The notes: a model not told the origin generated them from the letters alone. A DNA stretch of 64,000 nt from Nocardia vulneris (GCF_001613425.1 NZ_BDCI01000004.1:310001-374000), one strand, 5' to 3'. Counted from the first letter of the stretch, positions 7,591 to 16,571 are shown. A program made the numbers and translations.

Positions 7591-8568
7591 ATGCCCGCCA
7601 TCACCGTCCCCGACATCATGGTGCTGCCGCGCCTGCCCCGCCCCACCGAGACCATGCGCCACCGAGCCGTGCGCAGCGTGGTCAGCGCCCCCAAGCAGCG
7701 CGAAGGCGCGGGCTTCGAGGTACGCAGGCCCTTCCCGAGCATGGACTTGCGCACCGCCGACCCGTTCATCCTGCTCGACCAGATGGGTCCGGTCGCCTAC
7801 GAACCACACGAGGCCAAGGGCGCACCGTGGCATCCGCACCGCGGCTTCGAGACCGTCACCTACGTCATAGACGGCACCATGGTGCACCACGACTCCAACG
7901 GCGGCGGCGGGGTGATCGGCGAGGGCGACACCCAGTGGATGACCGCGGGCTCCGGCATCCTGCACGACGAACTGCCCGCCGAAGAACTGGTCGTCGCGGG
8001 CGGCTGGTTCCACGGCATCCAACTGTGGGTGAACCTGCCGCGTGCACTCAAATTCGCCGCGCCGCGCTATCAGGATCTGCGCGGCAGCGAACTGACGCTG
8101 GTCACCTCGCACGACGGCGGCGCGCTGGTCCGGCTCATCGCGGGTTCGGTCGGCGGTTTCGACGGCCCCGGCTCCACCTACACCCCGATCGCGTACGCGC
8201 ACGCCTCGATCAGCCCCGGCGGACAGCTGGAAACGCCTTGGCCGCAGCACTTCACGGCGATGGCCTACATCCTGTCCGGCAGCGGCACCGTCGGCGCGGA
8301 GCGCAGGCCGGTGCGCGAGGGTCAACTGGCGGTATTCGGTCAGGGCGACGCCATCACGGTGAGTGCCGATGCGGCGCAACACAATCGGAGCGGTGAATTG
8401 GAAGTGTTGCTGCTCGGTGGCCGGCCGATCAACGAACCGGTCGTGCAATACGGGCCGTTCGTGATGAACACTCGCGCCGAAATCATCCAGGCGATGGACG
8501 ACTACCAGGCCGGACGCATGGGAAACATCCCGGCAGAGCATCTGGCGGGCCATCGGCTCGGCGAGTGA
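7591..8568 (+). CDS. Pirin-family bicupin protein
   Basis: The 325-aa protein has the pirin N-terminal cupin with WHPHRGFETVTYVIDG and the HHDSNGGGGVIGEGDTQWMTAGSGILHDE run, whose His and Glu residues bind Fe or another metal in pirins, and a second cupin (about residues 200-280) with the typical FTAMAYILSGSG strand. Pirins act as quercetin dioxygenases or redox-sensing partners. AGGAGGT precedes the ATG by 5 bases. Control by the divergent MarR gene is likely. Confidence 0.9.
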   Translation: MPAITVPDIMVLPRLPRPTETMRHRAVRSVVSAPKQREGAGFEVRRPFPSMDLRTADPFILLDQMGPVAYEPHEAKGAPWHPHRGFETVTYVIDGTMVHHDSNGGGGVIGEGDTQWMTAGSGILHDELPAEELVVAGGWFHGIQLWVNLPRALKFAAPRYQDLRGSELTLVTSHDGGALVRLIAGSVGGFDGPGSTYTPIAYAHASISPGGQLETPWPQHFTAMAYILSGSGTVGAERRPVREGQLAVFGQGDAITVSADAAQHNRSGELEVLLLGGRPINEPVVQYGPFVMNTRAEIIQAMDDYQAGRMGNIPAEHLAGHRLGE

Positions 8569-8701
8569 GCACCGCTGCGGACCGATCCCCTAATGCCCTA
8601 GTTCTCGGGCGACGCGGTTGACAAGAGGGCGAGCCGTCACAACAGTGGATGCGGCGTCCGGTCGGACGCCTATCCATCGCAGCAACTATTTAGAGGAATA
8701 C

Positions 8702-8998
8702 ATGAACGTTCGCCGGCTTACCTTCAGCGCTGCCGTCGCGGGACTGACCCTACTTGCGGCGCCGACCGCAGGGGCGCAGCCTCCCTCGGGTTCCTCCGGA
8801 ACCGGATCGTCCGCCGTCGACACCGGATCGGCCGCGACCGGTTCGGCCGGTCTGACGCAGACCGGTTCCGCGGGTGGCGCTTTCGCCAACTGCGAAGACG
8901 CCAAGGCCGCCGGCCGGGCGCCGCTCTTTCGCGGCGAGCCGGGCTACGGCCCGCACCTGGATCCAGATGGTGACGGGTTCGCCTGCCCCACGGTCTGA
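8702..8998 (+). CDS. Secreted protein with excalibur calcium-binding domain
   Basis: The 98-aa product has a signal peptide (residues 1-25, ending AGA), a low-complexity Ser/Gly/Thr spacer (27-62) and a C-terminal excalibur domain (about 64-98): FANCEDAKAAG, then PGYGPHLDPDGDGFAC, whose DxDxDG loop and two Cys define the family. Such proteins are exported and bind Ca2+ at the cell surface. GAGGAA at 8693-8698 selects this start. A bidirectional hairpin follows. Confidence 0.88.
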   Translation: MNVRRLTFSAAVAGLTLLAAPTAGAQPPSGSSGTGSSAVDTGSAATGSAGLTQTGSAGGAFANCEDAKAAGRAPLFRGEPGYGPHLDPDGDGFACPTV

Positions 8999-9013
8999 TA
9001 CCCGTGAAAAACG

Positions 9014-9044
9014 AACACCCGGTGTGACGTACACACCGGGTGTT
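9014..9044. terminator. Bidirectional hairpin terminator
   Basis: AACACCCGGTGTG (9014-9026) and its exact complement (9032-9044) form a 13-bp perfect stem with a 5-base loop between convergent genes. Partial A and T tracts flank it, so it should stop transcription from both sides. Confidence 0.8.
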
Positions 9045-9066
9045 CTGCTGTTCGGGGTGTGCCGAA

Positions 9067-9288
9067 TCAGCGGAAGATCTTGAGCAGCACCAGCCCGACG
9101 ACCAGCGCCGCCGCGCCGAGCAGGCTGTACTTCACCTTGGGCTCGTTCAGCTTTCGCAACACGATCTGCTTGCTGTCGCTGGCGATCCGCTGCGGATCGG
9201 CACGCACCGCGAGCTCGTCGAGCGTGCTCGCCAACCGTGTGCGCGCAGCCTCGATCTCCTGCTCGATCCGCTCGGTGTCCTTTGCCAC
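9067..9288 (-). CDS. DUF3618 small membrane-anchored protein
   Basis: The 73-aa protein opens with DTERIEQEIEAARTRLASTLDELAVRADP, the DUF3618 signature, and ends with a hydrophobic helix (about residues 55-70) and IFR. It is a C-tail-anchored coiled-coil protein of unknown role, common in mycolic-acid actinobacteria. The GTG at 9288 has GGAGG 7 bases upstream, which settles the start. It is divergent from bcp. Confidence 0.88.
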   Translation of the reverse strand: MAKDTERIEQEIEAARTRLASTLDELAVRADPQRIASDSKQIVLRKLNEPKVKYSLLGAAALVVGLVLLKIFR

Positions 9289-9529
9289 GTTCCGGCCTCC
9301 TGTATTTGATATGCGCGCCGGGGCTCGAATCGCGGTGCGTGTTCGGCCGTCGCGGGTCACCCTCAGCTCCCGGACGAGTCTATCGGTCCGGTCGCGATAC
9401 GCTCGAGCGCGCGGTGCCCTGTCGGTCCCGACAAGTGTCGCGCAGGTCTGCGGGCGCGGGCCTGTCGTAAACGCCAGTGTCGTTCTGTCTGTCCCCGGAC
9501 TGTCCGAGCCTTCGATTACCGTGCAGGAC

Positions 9530-10003
9530 GTGACCGACAACCAACGACTCTCCCCCGGCGATGCCGCCCCCGATTTCACGCTGCCCGACGCCGACGGCAA
9601 GGACGTGTCGCTCGCCGACTACCGCGGCCGCAAGGTGATCGTGTACTTCTACCCGGCCGCGAGCACCCCCGGCTGCACCAAGCAGGCCTGCGACTTCCGC
9701 GACAACCTCGCCGAACTCGACGGCGCGGGTATCACCGTGCTCGGCATCTCGCCGGACAAGCCGGCGAAGCTGGCCAAGTTCCGCGACGCCGAACAGCTCA
9801 CCTTCCCCCTACTGTCGGACCCGGACAAGTCCGTGCTCACCGCCTGGGGCGCCTTCGGCGAAAAGACCATGTACGGCAAAACCGTCACCGGCGTCATCCG
9901 CTCCACCTTCCTCGTCGACGAGCAAGGAAAAATCGAGGTGGCCCAATACAACGTCCGCGCCACCGGCCACGTAGCCAAACTCCGCCGCGACCTCTCCGTC
10001 TGA
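9530..10003 (+). CDS. bcp: Thiol peroxidase of the Bcp/PrxQ family
   Basis: The 157-aa protein has the peroxiredoxin fold with YFYPAASTPGCTKQACDFRD: the peroxidatic Cys is C49 and the resolving Cys C54, the atypical 2-Cys spacing of PrxQ/Bcp. It reduces H2O2 and organic or fatty acid hydroperoxides with thioredoxin. The family start VTDNQRLSPGD points to GTG 9530; GTG 9521 is possible. No strong ribosome site is visible. The unknown gene at 10013 follows by 9 bases and may be cotranscribed. Confidence 0.92.
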   Translation: MTDNQRLSPGDAAPDFTLPDADGKDVSLADYRGRKVIVYFYPAASTPGCTKQACDFRDNLAELDGAGITVLGISPDKPAKLAKFRDAEQLTFPLLSDPDKSVLTAWGAFGEKTMYGKTVTGVIRSTFLVDEQGKIEVAQYNVRATGHVAKLRRDLSV

Positions 10004-10012
10004 CCTACCGCG

Positions 10013-10450
10013 ATGACCGATCGCTCGCTTTGGCAGGTTGCGGTGGGGGTGGGGAAGCCGGACCGGGAGGGGCCGGGGGCACTGTCGAGCGATGACATTC
10101 ATCCGATCGCGCTGCTGCTGGAGGGCAGCGTGGTCAAGGTCGGGAAACACATTCCGTGTGTCACCGGGTTCGGTGCCGTGTCGGAGCTGGCCGAGGCGGC
10201 GGTGCGGCTGCAGGGCGAGGACTACGACCTGGCGCAGATCCCGTTCGAATGCACTGTGACCGTGTACGCGACGGACGACGAAATCGACGCACTGCTCCCG
10301 GTCATCGCCGACGACCTCGGGTTGGCCGCCGACGGGTATTCGACGGCGGCCGATCGGTCGGTATCGGTTGGCCTGCGGCCGATTTTCGACTACGCCAGGC
10401 ACGCCGAGTCGTATCGCTATCTCGTCGATCAGTACGGCAAGACGAGGTAG
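10013..10450 (+). CDS. Hypothetical protein downstream of bcp
   Basis: The 145-aa acidic soluble protein has no signal peptide or membrane segment. Mixed alpha/beta content and the run CTVTVYATDDEIDALLPVIADDLG suggest a small folded domain, but I do not recognise it. It sits 9 bases after bcp in the same direction, so an operon is likely. An 8-bp hairpin (10479-10502) separates it from the convergent TetR gene. Confidence 0.55.
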   Translation: MTDRSLWQVAVGVGKPDREGPGALSSDDIHPIALLLEGSVVKVGKHIPCVTGFGAVSELAEAAVRLQGEDYDLAQIPFECTVTVYATDDEIDALLPVIADDLGLAADGYSTAADRSVSVGLRPIFDYARHAESYRYLVDQYGKTR

Positions 10451-10478
10451 CCGGCACGGCCACCACCGAAGAACGCCT

Positions 10479-10502
10479 CTGACCAGACCGTGAGCTGGTC
10501 AG
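10479..10502. terminator. Weak hairpin between convergent genes
   Basis: CTGACCAG (10479-10486) pairs with CTGGTCAG (10495-10502) around an 8-base loop, between the stops at 10450 and 10513. It lacks a T tract. Confidence 0.35.
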
Positions 10503-10512
10503 CGGCGGCGGT

Positions 10513-11256
10513 CTACCCCTCGACGGAGCGGATGAATTGTTCGTAGCCGTCCAGGAGGCGGGCCAGGCCGAAGGCGAAGTCGGCGTCGTCCCAGTCGGCG
10601 TCCACCTCGTCGAAGGCTTGGGCGGTGAGGGCGCGGGTGAGGGCGGGGAAGCGTTCGGGGTCGAGGACCCGGCTGAGCATGGCCGGGTACTCGTCGTTGT
10701 CTTCGTCGTCGCCGCCCATTTCGCGCGCCACCCGCAGCCGCCCGAGCACGTACAGCGAAACATTCATGACCAGTTGCAGTTTGGTCGACTCGGGCACCGC
10801 GGTGTCGGCGAAGGTCGCCAGGCCCGCGTCGAGCCAGGCCATATTGCACGGTCCGACCGGTGGCGTGGCCATGGGCAGACTCAGGAACCACGGATGCCGC
10901 CGGATCTGCTCGACCTCGGCCCAGGCCCAGGCCTCGACGCCGGCCCGCCAACCCTTGCCGACCGGCAGCTCCGGCGGCTGTCCGAGCACCCGATCCGAGA
11001 CGAGCGCGAGCAGCGTGTCTTTGCTGTCCACATAGCGATACAGCGACATCGCGGTGAAACCGAGTTGCTTCGCGACCCGGCTCATCGATAGCGCGCCCAC
11101 CCCTTCGGCATCGGCCACCTCGATCGCCGCATCGACCACCTGATCGAGGCTGAGCCCGCGTTTCGGCCCGCGGGTGCCCTGCTCGTCCATTCCCCACAGC
11201 AGGGCGAACGATTTGGCCAGCACCTCCGCGCCACTCGTGTCCGGGGTGTCCGTCAC
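10513..11256 (-). CDS. TetR/AcrR-family regulator of the adjacent DrrAB-type exporter
   Basis: The 247-aa protein has an N-terminal TetR helix-turn-helix: LSLDQVVDAAIEVADAEGVGALSMSRVAKQLGFTAMSLYRYVDSKDTLLALV, followed by a long ligand domain with Trp-rich EAWAWAEVEQIRRHPWF, the pattern of the TetR_C_33-like group. The GTG at 11256 has AGAGG 6 bases upstream. It is divergent from the ABC exporter and probably represses it until the export substrate binds. Confidence 0.88.
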   Translation of the reverse strand: MTDTPDTSGAEVLAKSFALLWGMDEQGTRGPKRGLSLDQVVDAAIEVADAEGVGALSMSRVAKQLGFTAMSLYRYVDSKDTLLALVSDRVLGQPPELPVGKGWRAGVEAWAWAEVEQIRRHPWFLSLPMATPPVGPCNMAWLDAGLATFADTAVPESTKLQLVMNVSLYVLGRLRVAREMGGDDEDNDEYPAMLSRVLDPERFPALTRALTAQAFDEVDADWDDADFAFGLARLLDGYEQFIRSVEG

Positions 11257-11312
11257 TGTCGACCTCTTTCTCTGCAGCACCTCTTGCCCCGCGTCGAAAA
11301 CTGCGTACTATC

Positions 11313-11325
11313 TAAACAAAGTTTA
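11313..11325. promoter_or_regulatory. Candidate TetR operator in the exporter promoter
   Basis: TAAAC-AAA-GTTTA is a perfect 5-N3-5 palindrome in the only AT-rich part of the divergent gap, overlapping the likely promoters of both genes. Confidence 0.35.
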
Positions 11326-11356
11326 TCGCATACACAGTTTCGAACCGAGGAACACT

Positions 11357-12313
11357 ATGACAGTTCCATCCATCCCCGCCGTCAGCATCAGCGGGTTGAC
11401 CAAAGCCTTCGGCAGCCGGGCGGTGCTGGCCGGAATCGACCTCGATGTCGCGGCGGGCACGGTCTTCGCGCTGCTCGGCCCGAACGGCGCGGGCAAGACG
11501 ACCATGGTCCGCATCCTCACGACGCTGGCCCGCGCCGATGGCGGCGAGATCCGCGTCGCCGGTCACGATCTGGCCCGCGAACCCGACGCCGTGCGCAGGC
11601 TCATCGGGGTCACCGGCCAGTACTCCGCCGTGGACGAGGTGCTCACCGGCGCGGAGAACCTGCGCCTGATGGGCCGCCTCTTGCATCTGAGCAGCCAGGA
11701 ATCCGCACGCCGGACGACCAGGCTGCTCGCCCGGTTCGATCTCACCGAGGCAGGCGCCGCGCGCGTCGCGACCTATTCCGGCGGAATGCGCCGACGGCTC
11801 GACCTGGCGATGAGCCTGATGGGCCAACCGCGGATCATCTTCCTGGACGAGCCGACCACCGGCCTGGATCCACGCAGCCGCCGCGAGTTGTGGCAGGTGA
11901 TCCGCGATCTGGTCACCGACGGCGTGACGATCTTCCTCACCACCCAGTATCTGGCGGAGGCCGATCAGCTCGCCGACCGAATCGCGGTGCTGCACAACGG
12001 AAAGATCGTCGCGCAGGGCACGGCGGCCGATCTGAAACAGCTCGCGCCCGGCGGGCACATCCAACTGTCGTTCGCGGATCGGGCCGGGCTGGCCGCCGCC
12101 GCGCGGGCGGTGCCGGACGCCGAGATCGAGGTCGACCAGCTGAAGCTGCTGGTGCCCTCGGACGGCAGCGTCGGCACTCTCAAAGAGCTACTCGATCGGT
12201 TCGATGATCAGGCGATCACCATCGACGGTCTCGCCATCCACACTCCCGACCTCGATGACGTGTTCTTCGCGCTCACCGGGCATCCCACTGTGCAGCAGGC
12301 GGTAGCGCTGTGA
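11357..12313 (+). CDS. Daunorubicin-resistance-type ABC transporter ATP-binding protein (DrrA-like)
   Basis: The 318-aa ATPase has Walker A GPNGAGKTT (residues 41-49), signature YSGGMRRRLDLA, Walker B IIFLDEPTTGLD and the H-loop region FLTTQYLAEADQLADRI. The C-terminal ~100 residues, ending LDDVFFALTGH, are typical of DrrA and CcmA-type drug or lipid exporters. GAGGA (11347-11351) selects the ATG. The start of the permease overlaps its stop codon by 4 bases. Confidence 0.92.
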   Translation: MTVPSIPAVSISGLTKAFGSRAVLAGIDLDVAAGTVFALLGPNGAGKTTMVRILTTLARADGGEIRVAGHDLAREPDAVRRLIGVTGQYSAVDEVLTGAENLRLMGRLLHLSSQESARRTTRLLARFDLTEAGAARVATYSGGMRRRLDLAMSLMGQPRIIFLDEPTTGLDPRSRRELWQVIRDLVTDGVTIFLTTQYLAEADQLADRIAVLHNGKIVAQGTAADLKQLAPGGHIQLSFADRAGLAAAARAVPDAEIEVDQLKLLVPSDGSVGTLKELLDRFDDQAITIDGLAIHTPDLDDVFFALTGHPTVQQAVAL

Positions 12314-13074
12314 CCATGTCGACCGTCGCGCAGGATTCGGCCACCATGCTGAGCCGCAATCTGCGCCATACCCTGCGCAGTCCCGACTCGATGATCGTGA
12401 CGATCGCGCTGCCCGTCGTGATCCTGCTGATGTTCGTCTACGTGTTCGGCGGCGCGATGAACGTCGGCACCGCCTATGTCGACTACATCGTGCCGGGGAT
12501 CATCCTGCTGTGCGCCGGATTCGGTTCGGCGACAACGGCGGTCAGCCTGTCCACCGATCTGGACAACGGCATCATCGATCGCTTCCGGACCATGGCCATC
12601 GCCCGCTCCTCGGTGCTCACCGGGCATGTCGTGGAAAGTCTGCTGCGCAACCTGATCACCACGACGATCGTGATCGGGGTGGCGGTCGCGATCGGTTTCC
12701 GGCCGACCACCGACCCGCTGCGCTGGCTGGCCGCCTACGGCATCATCGCGCTGTTCGTGCTCGCCCTGTCCTGGGTGGCGGCGGCACTGGGCGCGCTGGC
12801 GAAGAATCCGGAGGCCGCGAACGCGGCGACCTTCTTCTTCATGTTCCTGCCTTATGTGAGCAGCGCGTTCGTGCCACCGCAGTCGATGCCGAGCTGGCTG
12901 CACTGGTTCGCCGAGCATCAACCGGTGACCCCGGTGACCGAAACCATGCGCGGCTTGCTGCTCGATACCCCGATCGGGAACAGCGCACTACTCGCGGTGC
13001 TCTGGTGTGCGGGAATCGGACTGGCGGGATATGTCGCGGCGGGCGCACTGTTCCGTCGCCGTACGACGAACTGA
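12310..13074 (+). CDS. ABC-2 type transporter permease (DrrB-like)
   Basis: The 254-aa protein has six predicted membrane helices and the ABC-2 signature region (RSPDSMIVTIALPVVILLMFVYVFGGAMNVG near the N-terminus; FLPYVSSAFVPPQSMPSWLHWFAEHQPVTPVTETMRGLL late in the protein). It pairs with the ATPase just upstream through a GTGA overlap (an ATG at 12316 is an alternative). The pair should export a drug or an amphipathic lipid. Confidence 0.92.
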   Translation: MTMSTVAQDSATMLSRNLRHTLRSPDSMIVTIALPVVILLMFVYVFGGAMNVGTAYVDYIVPGIILLCAGFGSATTAVSLSTDLDNGIIDRFRTMAIARSSVLTGHVVESLLRNLITTTIVIGVAVAIGFRPTTDPLRWLAAYGIIALFVLALSWVAAALGALAKNPEAANAATFFFMFLPYVSSAFVPPQSMPSWLHWFAEHQPVTPVTETMRGLLLDTPIGNSALLAVLWCAGIGLAGYVAAGALFRRRTTN

Positions 13075-13081
13075 GACTCCG

Positions 13082-13130
13082 GAGACGAAAAGGTCCGGTG
13101 CTGGAGGCGGGCACCGGACCTTTTCGTCTC
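13082..13130. terminator. Strong bidirectional terminator with 20-bp perfect stem
   Basis: Positions 13082-13101 are perfectly complementary to 13111-13130 around a 9-base loop. The arms contain AAAA and TTTT, so each RNA strand carries a U run. It lies between convergent genes ending at 13074 and 13145. Confidence 0.85.
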
Positions 13131-13144
13131 GAGATGTCGTCAGG

Positions 13145-14422
13145 CTAAACGGGCGAGAACTGCTGGGCCGCCCACTGGAGCATCATCCGGAAGTGGTTGT
13201 CCCACCACGCGTAGGACTCCGGGGTGAAGGCGGCGGGCGGCGCGGTCTCACCGGGGAAGAGCAGGGCGCCGTTGGGCGCGCCGACCTTGGTGGTGCCGGC
13301 GAGCGTGCCCGAGCCCGAGGTCAGTGGCGCCGACGCGTTGGTCTCGGCCTCGTGCGCCGATTCGTCGGCGAGCAGCGGCTCCGGATGCTCCAGCCCCCTG
13401 CCCCACCGCTGCGTGGAGTACTGCGGCCCGAGGTCCGCCGGATCGATGGTCACCACGGTCAGATCCGGCGCGTGCGCGGCGACCGGCACGCGCCGATCGA
13501 GCACCGGGCCGTCGCCCCCGCGATCCTCGTCGGTCGCGCCGCCCGGCCCGCCCGCGACCATCTTGGACTCGGCGGTGACGTGCGCGTCCTTCACGACCGC
13601 ACCGGGCAGCGTCCGCGACGAACCGCCCGCGACGTAAACCCCGCCTACCACGAGACCGCCCGCGAGCACGCTGGCCGCCGCGAACACCGCCGTCCCGCCG
13701 CGCACCCGCCGCACCTTCTCCGGCGCGAGGCCGAACTCGTCCAGGTCGGCCATCGCGTACAGCGCCGCACCCGCGGCGGACGCGGCCGAGGCGGTCTTGC
13801 ACGGAATCACCGGCGCGCCGAAGCCGTCCACGGCCGCGACGACCGCGGGTTTGCCCGCGGCGGAGCCGATCAGCACCACCGCGTCGGGCCGGACCGCGGC
13901 CGCCTCGAACTGGTCCCAGGCCGCCGTGACCGCGGCGCCCATCGCCTCGGCGGTCGCGCCGCCGGACTGACTGGTCGCCGCGACGATCCGGCGCCGCTCC
14001 CGATCGACCAGCGTGAAGGCCTGATACCCCGGCACGACCTCACAGATCAGCAGGTCGTCGAACTCGTCGAGCCAGGTCATCACGGCCGCCACACTGAGGT
14101 GGGCCGATTTCGACGACACCAGCGAGGCCGTGTGCCATCGCCCGCTCGCCAGCCTGGTGACGATCGCGCGCCGCTCGGCCGCGTCCCGGTAGGTGACCGC
14201 GGCGCCGGCGATCTCGTGCTCGGGACCGAGTTCGGCGGCGAGTTCGTCCATCGCCGTCTCGACCGCTTCCGCCAGTTCGGCCTTGCTGTCGCTGTGCGTA
14301 CGCCGCACCCGATGCAGCAGCACGCGCTCGGGTAGCCGGGAGCCGGTGTCGGCGAAAGCTACCGCGTGCACGGCGCCACGTTCGGTGGAGACGCCGAGAG
14401 TTACCACTGATCGAGCTACCAC
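13145..14422 (-). CDS. DUF7159-like protein with one membrane helix
   Basis: The 425-aa protein starts VTLGVSTERGAVHAVAF, an actin/Hsp70-like beta-hairpin, followed by an alpha/beta domain to about residue 215 with VVLIGSAAGKPAVVAAV. Residues about 244-264 form a single membrane helix, and the remaining ~160 residues, Gly/Asp/Pro-rich and then Trp-rich, would lie outside. The layout resembles DUF7159 proteins of mycobacteria and nocardiae, of unknown function. The GTG at 14422 follows AGGAAGG by 9 bases. Confidence 0.75.
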   Translation of the reverse strand: MVARSVVTLGVSTERGAVHAVAFADTGSRLPERVLLHRVRRTHSDSKAELAEAVETAMDELAAELGPEHEIAGAAVTYRDAAERRAIVTRLASGRWHTASLVSSKSAHLSVAAVMTWLDEFDDLLICEVVPGYQAFTLVDRERRRIVAATSQSGGATAEAMGAAVTAAWDQFEAAAVRPDAVVLIGSAAGKPAVVAAVDGFGAPVIPCKTASAASAAGAALYAMADLDEFGLAPEKVRRVRGGTAVFAAASVLAGGLVVGGVYVAGGSSRTLPGAVVKDAHVTAESKMVAGGPGGATDEDRGGDGPVLDRRVPVAAHAPDLTVVTIDPADLGPQYSTQRWGRGLEHPEPLLADESAHEAETNASAPLTSGSGTLAGTTKVGAPNGALLFPGETAPPAAFTPESYAWWDNHFRMMLQWAAQQFSPV

Positions 14423-14584
14423 TAGATCGCGCCTTCCTGATCCTTTCGCGCGTCTGCAGCCACGCGCGCTCGGTATGTGTTCGACGCCGAATTCGATCTG
14501 GATGGGTGGTGAATTCGGACAGAAGAGGAACACGCAGATGCCCGGCGCGTGTCGTGGGAGTGTCCCTACCGTTAGCCTGGATAC

Positions 14585-15283
14585 GTGGAAGTACGCGCGG
14601 AGGCCAGGTCGAAGCAACGGCTGGACCCTGCGTTGGAGCTGCAGGACGACCCACAGGAGCTCATGCCGCGGCGCCGGCCGACGCAGGAACGCAGCAAGCG
14701 AAAGTTCGACGCGCTCTTGCAGGCGTCCAGAGAACTGCTGGTAGAGGTCGGATTCGAATCGTTCACCTGTGAAGAGGTGGCGGCCCGGGCCGAGGTGCCG
14801 ATCGGCACCCTGTACCAGTTCTTCGCCAACAAGTACGTGATCGTCTGTGAGCTGAATCGGCAGGATCTCGTGGCCGTTTCGCGCGAGCTCGCCGACTTCC
14901 ACGGCGAGATCCCGTCGCTGGACTGGCTGCGGCACATGAACCAGTTCGTCGACCACATGGCGAATCTGTGGATGACCGACCCGTCCCGGCGCGAGGTGTG
15001 GCTCGCGATGCAGTCCACCCCGTCGACGCGGGCCACCGGCGCGATCCACGAGAAGGAGTTCGCCGAGGTCGTCGCGCAGATGCTGCGTCCCCTCACGCCG
15101 CGCACCCCGCGGGCGCGGCGCACCATGATGGCCGAGGTCCTGGTGCACGTCGTCTACTCGATGCTGAACTTCTCGGTACAAGACGAGCAGAGCAATGCCG
15201 AGGCGGTGTCGGAGCTCAAGCGGCTGATGGTGGCCTATCTGCTGGTCGCGGAGAAGGAATCGCGCTCGGCCAGCCAGCGCTGA
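14585..15283 (+). CDS. TetR/AcrR-family regulator
   Basis: The 232-aa protein has an extended N-terminus, then the TetR helix-turn-helix RSKRKFDALLQASRELLVEVGFESFTCEEVAARAEVPIGTLYQFFANKYVIVCEL. The ligand domain includes LVHVVYSMLNFSVQDEQ. The GTG start has no Shine-Dalgarno; TAGCCT ends 6 bases before it, as expected of a leaderless transcript. An ATG at 14663 with AGGAG is an alternative. It is divergent from the DUF7159-like gene, its likely target or partner. Confidence 0.85.
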   Translation: MEVRAEARSKQRLDPALELQDDPQELMPRRRPTQERSKRKFDALLQASRELLVEVGFESFTCEEVAARAEVPIGTLYQFFANKYVIVCELNRQDLVAVSRELADFHGEIPSLDWLRHMNQFVDHMANLWMTDPSRREVWLAMQSTPSTRATGAIHEKEFAEVVAQMLRPLTPRTPRARRTMMAEVLVHVVYSMLNFSVQDEQSNAEAVSELKRLMVAYLLVAEKESRSASQR

Positions 15284-15413
15284 CCGCCGCGGCGCGCTCG
15301 GCGCCGCGGATGCGCACGAGCGATCGCGTCGCAATCGTACTGTTTGTCGCAATCAAGCCGGGAAATCGGCGCACCCTTTGTCGCCGGGCCGAAAGAGAGT
15401 TACCCTCCAGTTA

Positions 15414-16568
15414 ATGGCGACTCGTCCGACCCCCGCGGACCGCCGCGCCCTGCTGGCTCGGCTGCTCACCCATGCCACCGATCTGACCACCACCGCGATC
15501 GAACGGATGCGCGTCGAGGTGCCCTCCTACGGGCGGCTGGACACCGAACAGATCCTGCCCACGGCGGTGAGCACCGTCGAGCAGGTGCTGCGCACCCTGG
15601 CCGCCGAGAGCGAGCTGACCGAGCCCGAACTGGCCCTGTTCACCGAGCACGGCAAAACGCGTGCTCGGCAAGGGATTCCGGTGCACGAGATGTTCAACGG
15701 CTGGCGCTTCGCGGTGCGGGTGGCGACCGACGAGACCATCACCATGGGCCGTAAGCTCGGCCTGACCGACCGGCAGTTGCTCGACCTGGCCAATGACATT
15801 CTCGCCGTGACCGATTCGGCGATCCTCGCGGTGGCGCGCGGGCATCTGGAAGTGGAATTCCAGCAGACCCTGCACGACCAGCAACACCGGTCCGATCTGG
15901 TGCGCGGCATCCTGTTCGGCACCCTCGCCGCCGCCGAAATCCGGTTTCAGGCAGAGCGTTACGGCCTCGACTCGTTCCGCGTCTACCACGCGGTGCGTGC
16001 CCGGCCGAGCGCCGCCGTGCCGGCCGAAGCGTTGGTCAGGGCGCTCGAGCCCGCGGGCGATCGGCCGCACGCGCTGTTCGCGGTCATCGACGGCGATATC
16101 GCCGGAATCGTCGACACGGCACCGACCGTCGAGCTCCCGACCGCGGTCGGGATCGGCCCGGCCGCCCGGCTGGACCGGATGGAACCGTCGTTCCTGCGCG
16201 CCACCCGTGCGATGGCGACCGCCGACGCCTTCGAGCTCACCGGCGTGCACACCCTGGCCGACCTCGGGCTGCTGCCCGCGGTGCTGGCCGACAGCGAGGT
16301 GGGCGAGGAACTCGATCGGCGCTATCTGCTGCCGCTGGGTGAAAGCGAAAGCGCGGCAACGCTGCTCGACACCGCGCAGCACTACCTCAGCAACGGCATG
16401 CGGGTGGACCACACCGCGAAAGAGATGGGCCTGCACACCAATACGGTCCGCTACCGGCTGCGCCGCTTCCAGGATCTGGTCGGGATCGATCTCACCGATC
16501 CCGACCGAGCCCTGGAAGCGTGGTGGGCGCTGCAGCGCAGGCGGCTGCGGCGCACCCACCGGGACTGA
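15414..16568 (+). CDS. PucR/CdaR-family transcriptional regulator
   Basis: The 384-aa protein has an N-terminal helical sensor (RsbRD-like, about residues 1-150), a GGDEF-like CdaR middle domain and the C-terminal PucR helix-turn-helix: TAQHYLSNGMRVDHTAKEMGLHTNTVRYRLRRFQDLVGIDL. Such regulators switch catabolic or secondary-metabolism genes. The ATG at 15414 fits the family N-terminus; the ribosome site is weak. The stop lies 3 bases from the convergent acpS stop, with no visible terminator. Confidence 0.88.
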   Translation: MATRPTPADRRALLARLLTHATDLTTTAIERMRVEVPSYGRLDTEQILPTAVSTVEQVLRTLAAESELTEPELALFTEHGKTRARQGIPVHEMFNGWRFAVRVATDETITMGRKLGLTDRQLLDLANDILAVTDSAILAVARGHLEVEFQQTLHDQQHRSDLVRGILFGTLAAAEIRFQAERYGLDSFRVYHAVRARPSAAVPAEALVRALEPAGDRPHALFAVIDGDIAGIVDTAPTVELPTAVGIGPAARLDRMEPSFLRATRAMATADAFELTGVHTLADLGLLPAVLADSEVGEELDRRYLLPLGESESAATLLDTAQHYLSNGMRVDHTAKEMGLHTNTVRYRLRRFQDLVGIDLTDPDRALEAWWALQRRRLRRTHRD

Positions 16569-16571
16569 TCG

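Noticed and set aside
14423..15352. N-terminal extension of the 13145-14422 minus-strand gene to 735 codons
   Set aside because: The added part is antisense to the TetR gene at 14585 and is low-complexity. GTG 14422 has a good ribosome site and matches the family start.
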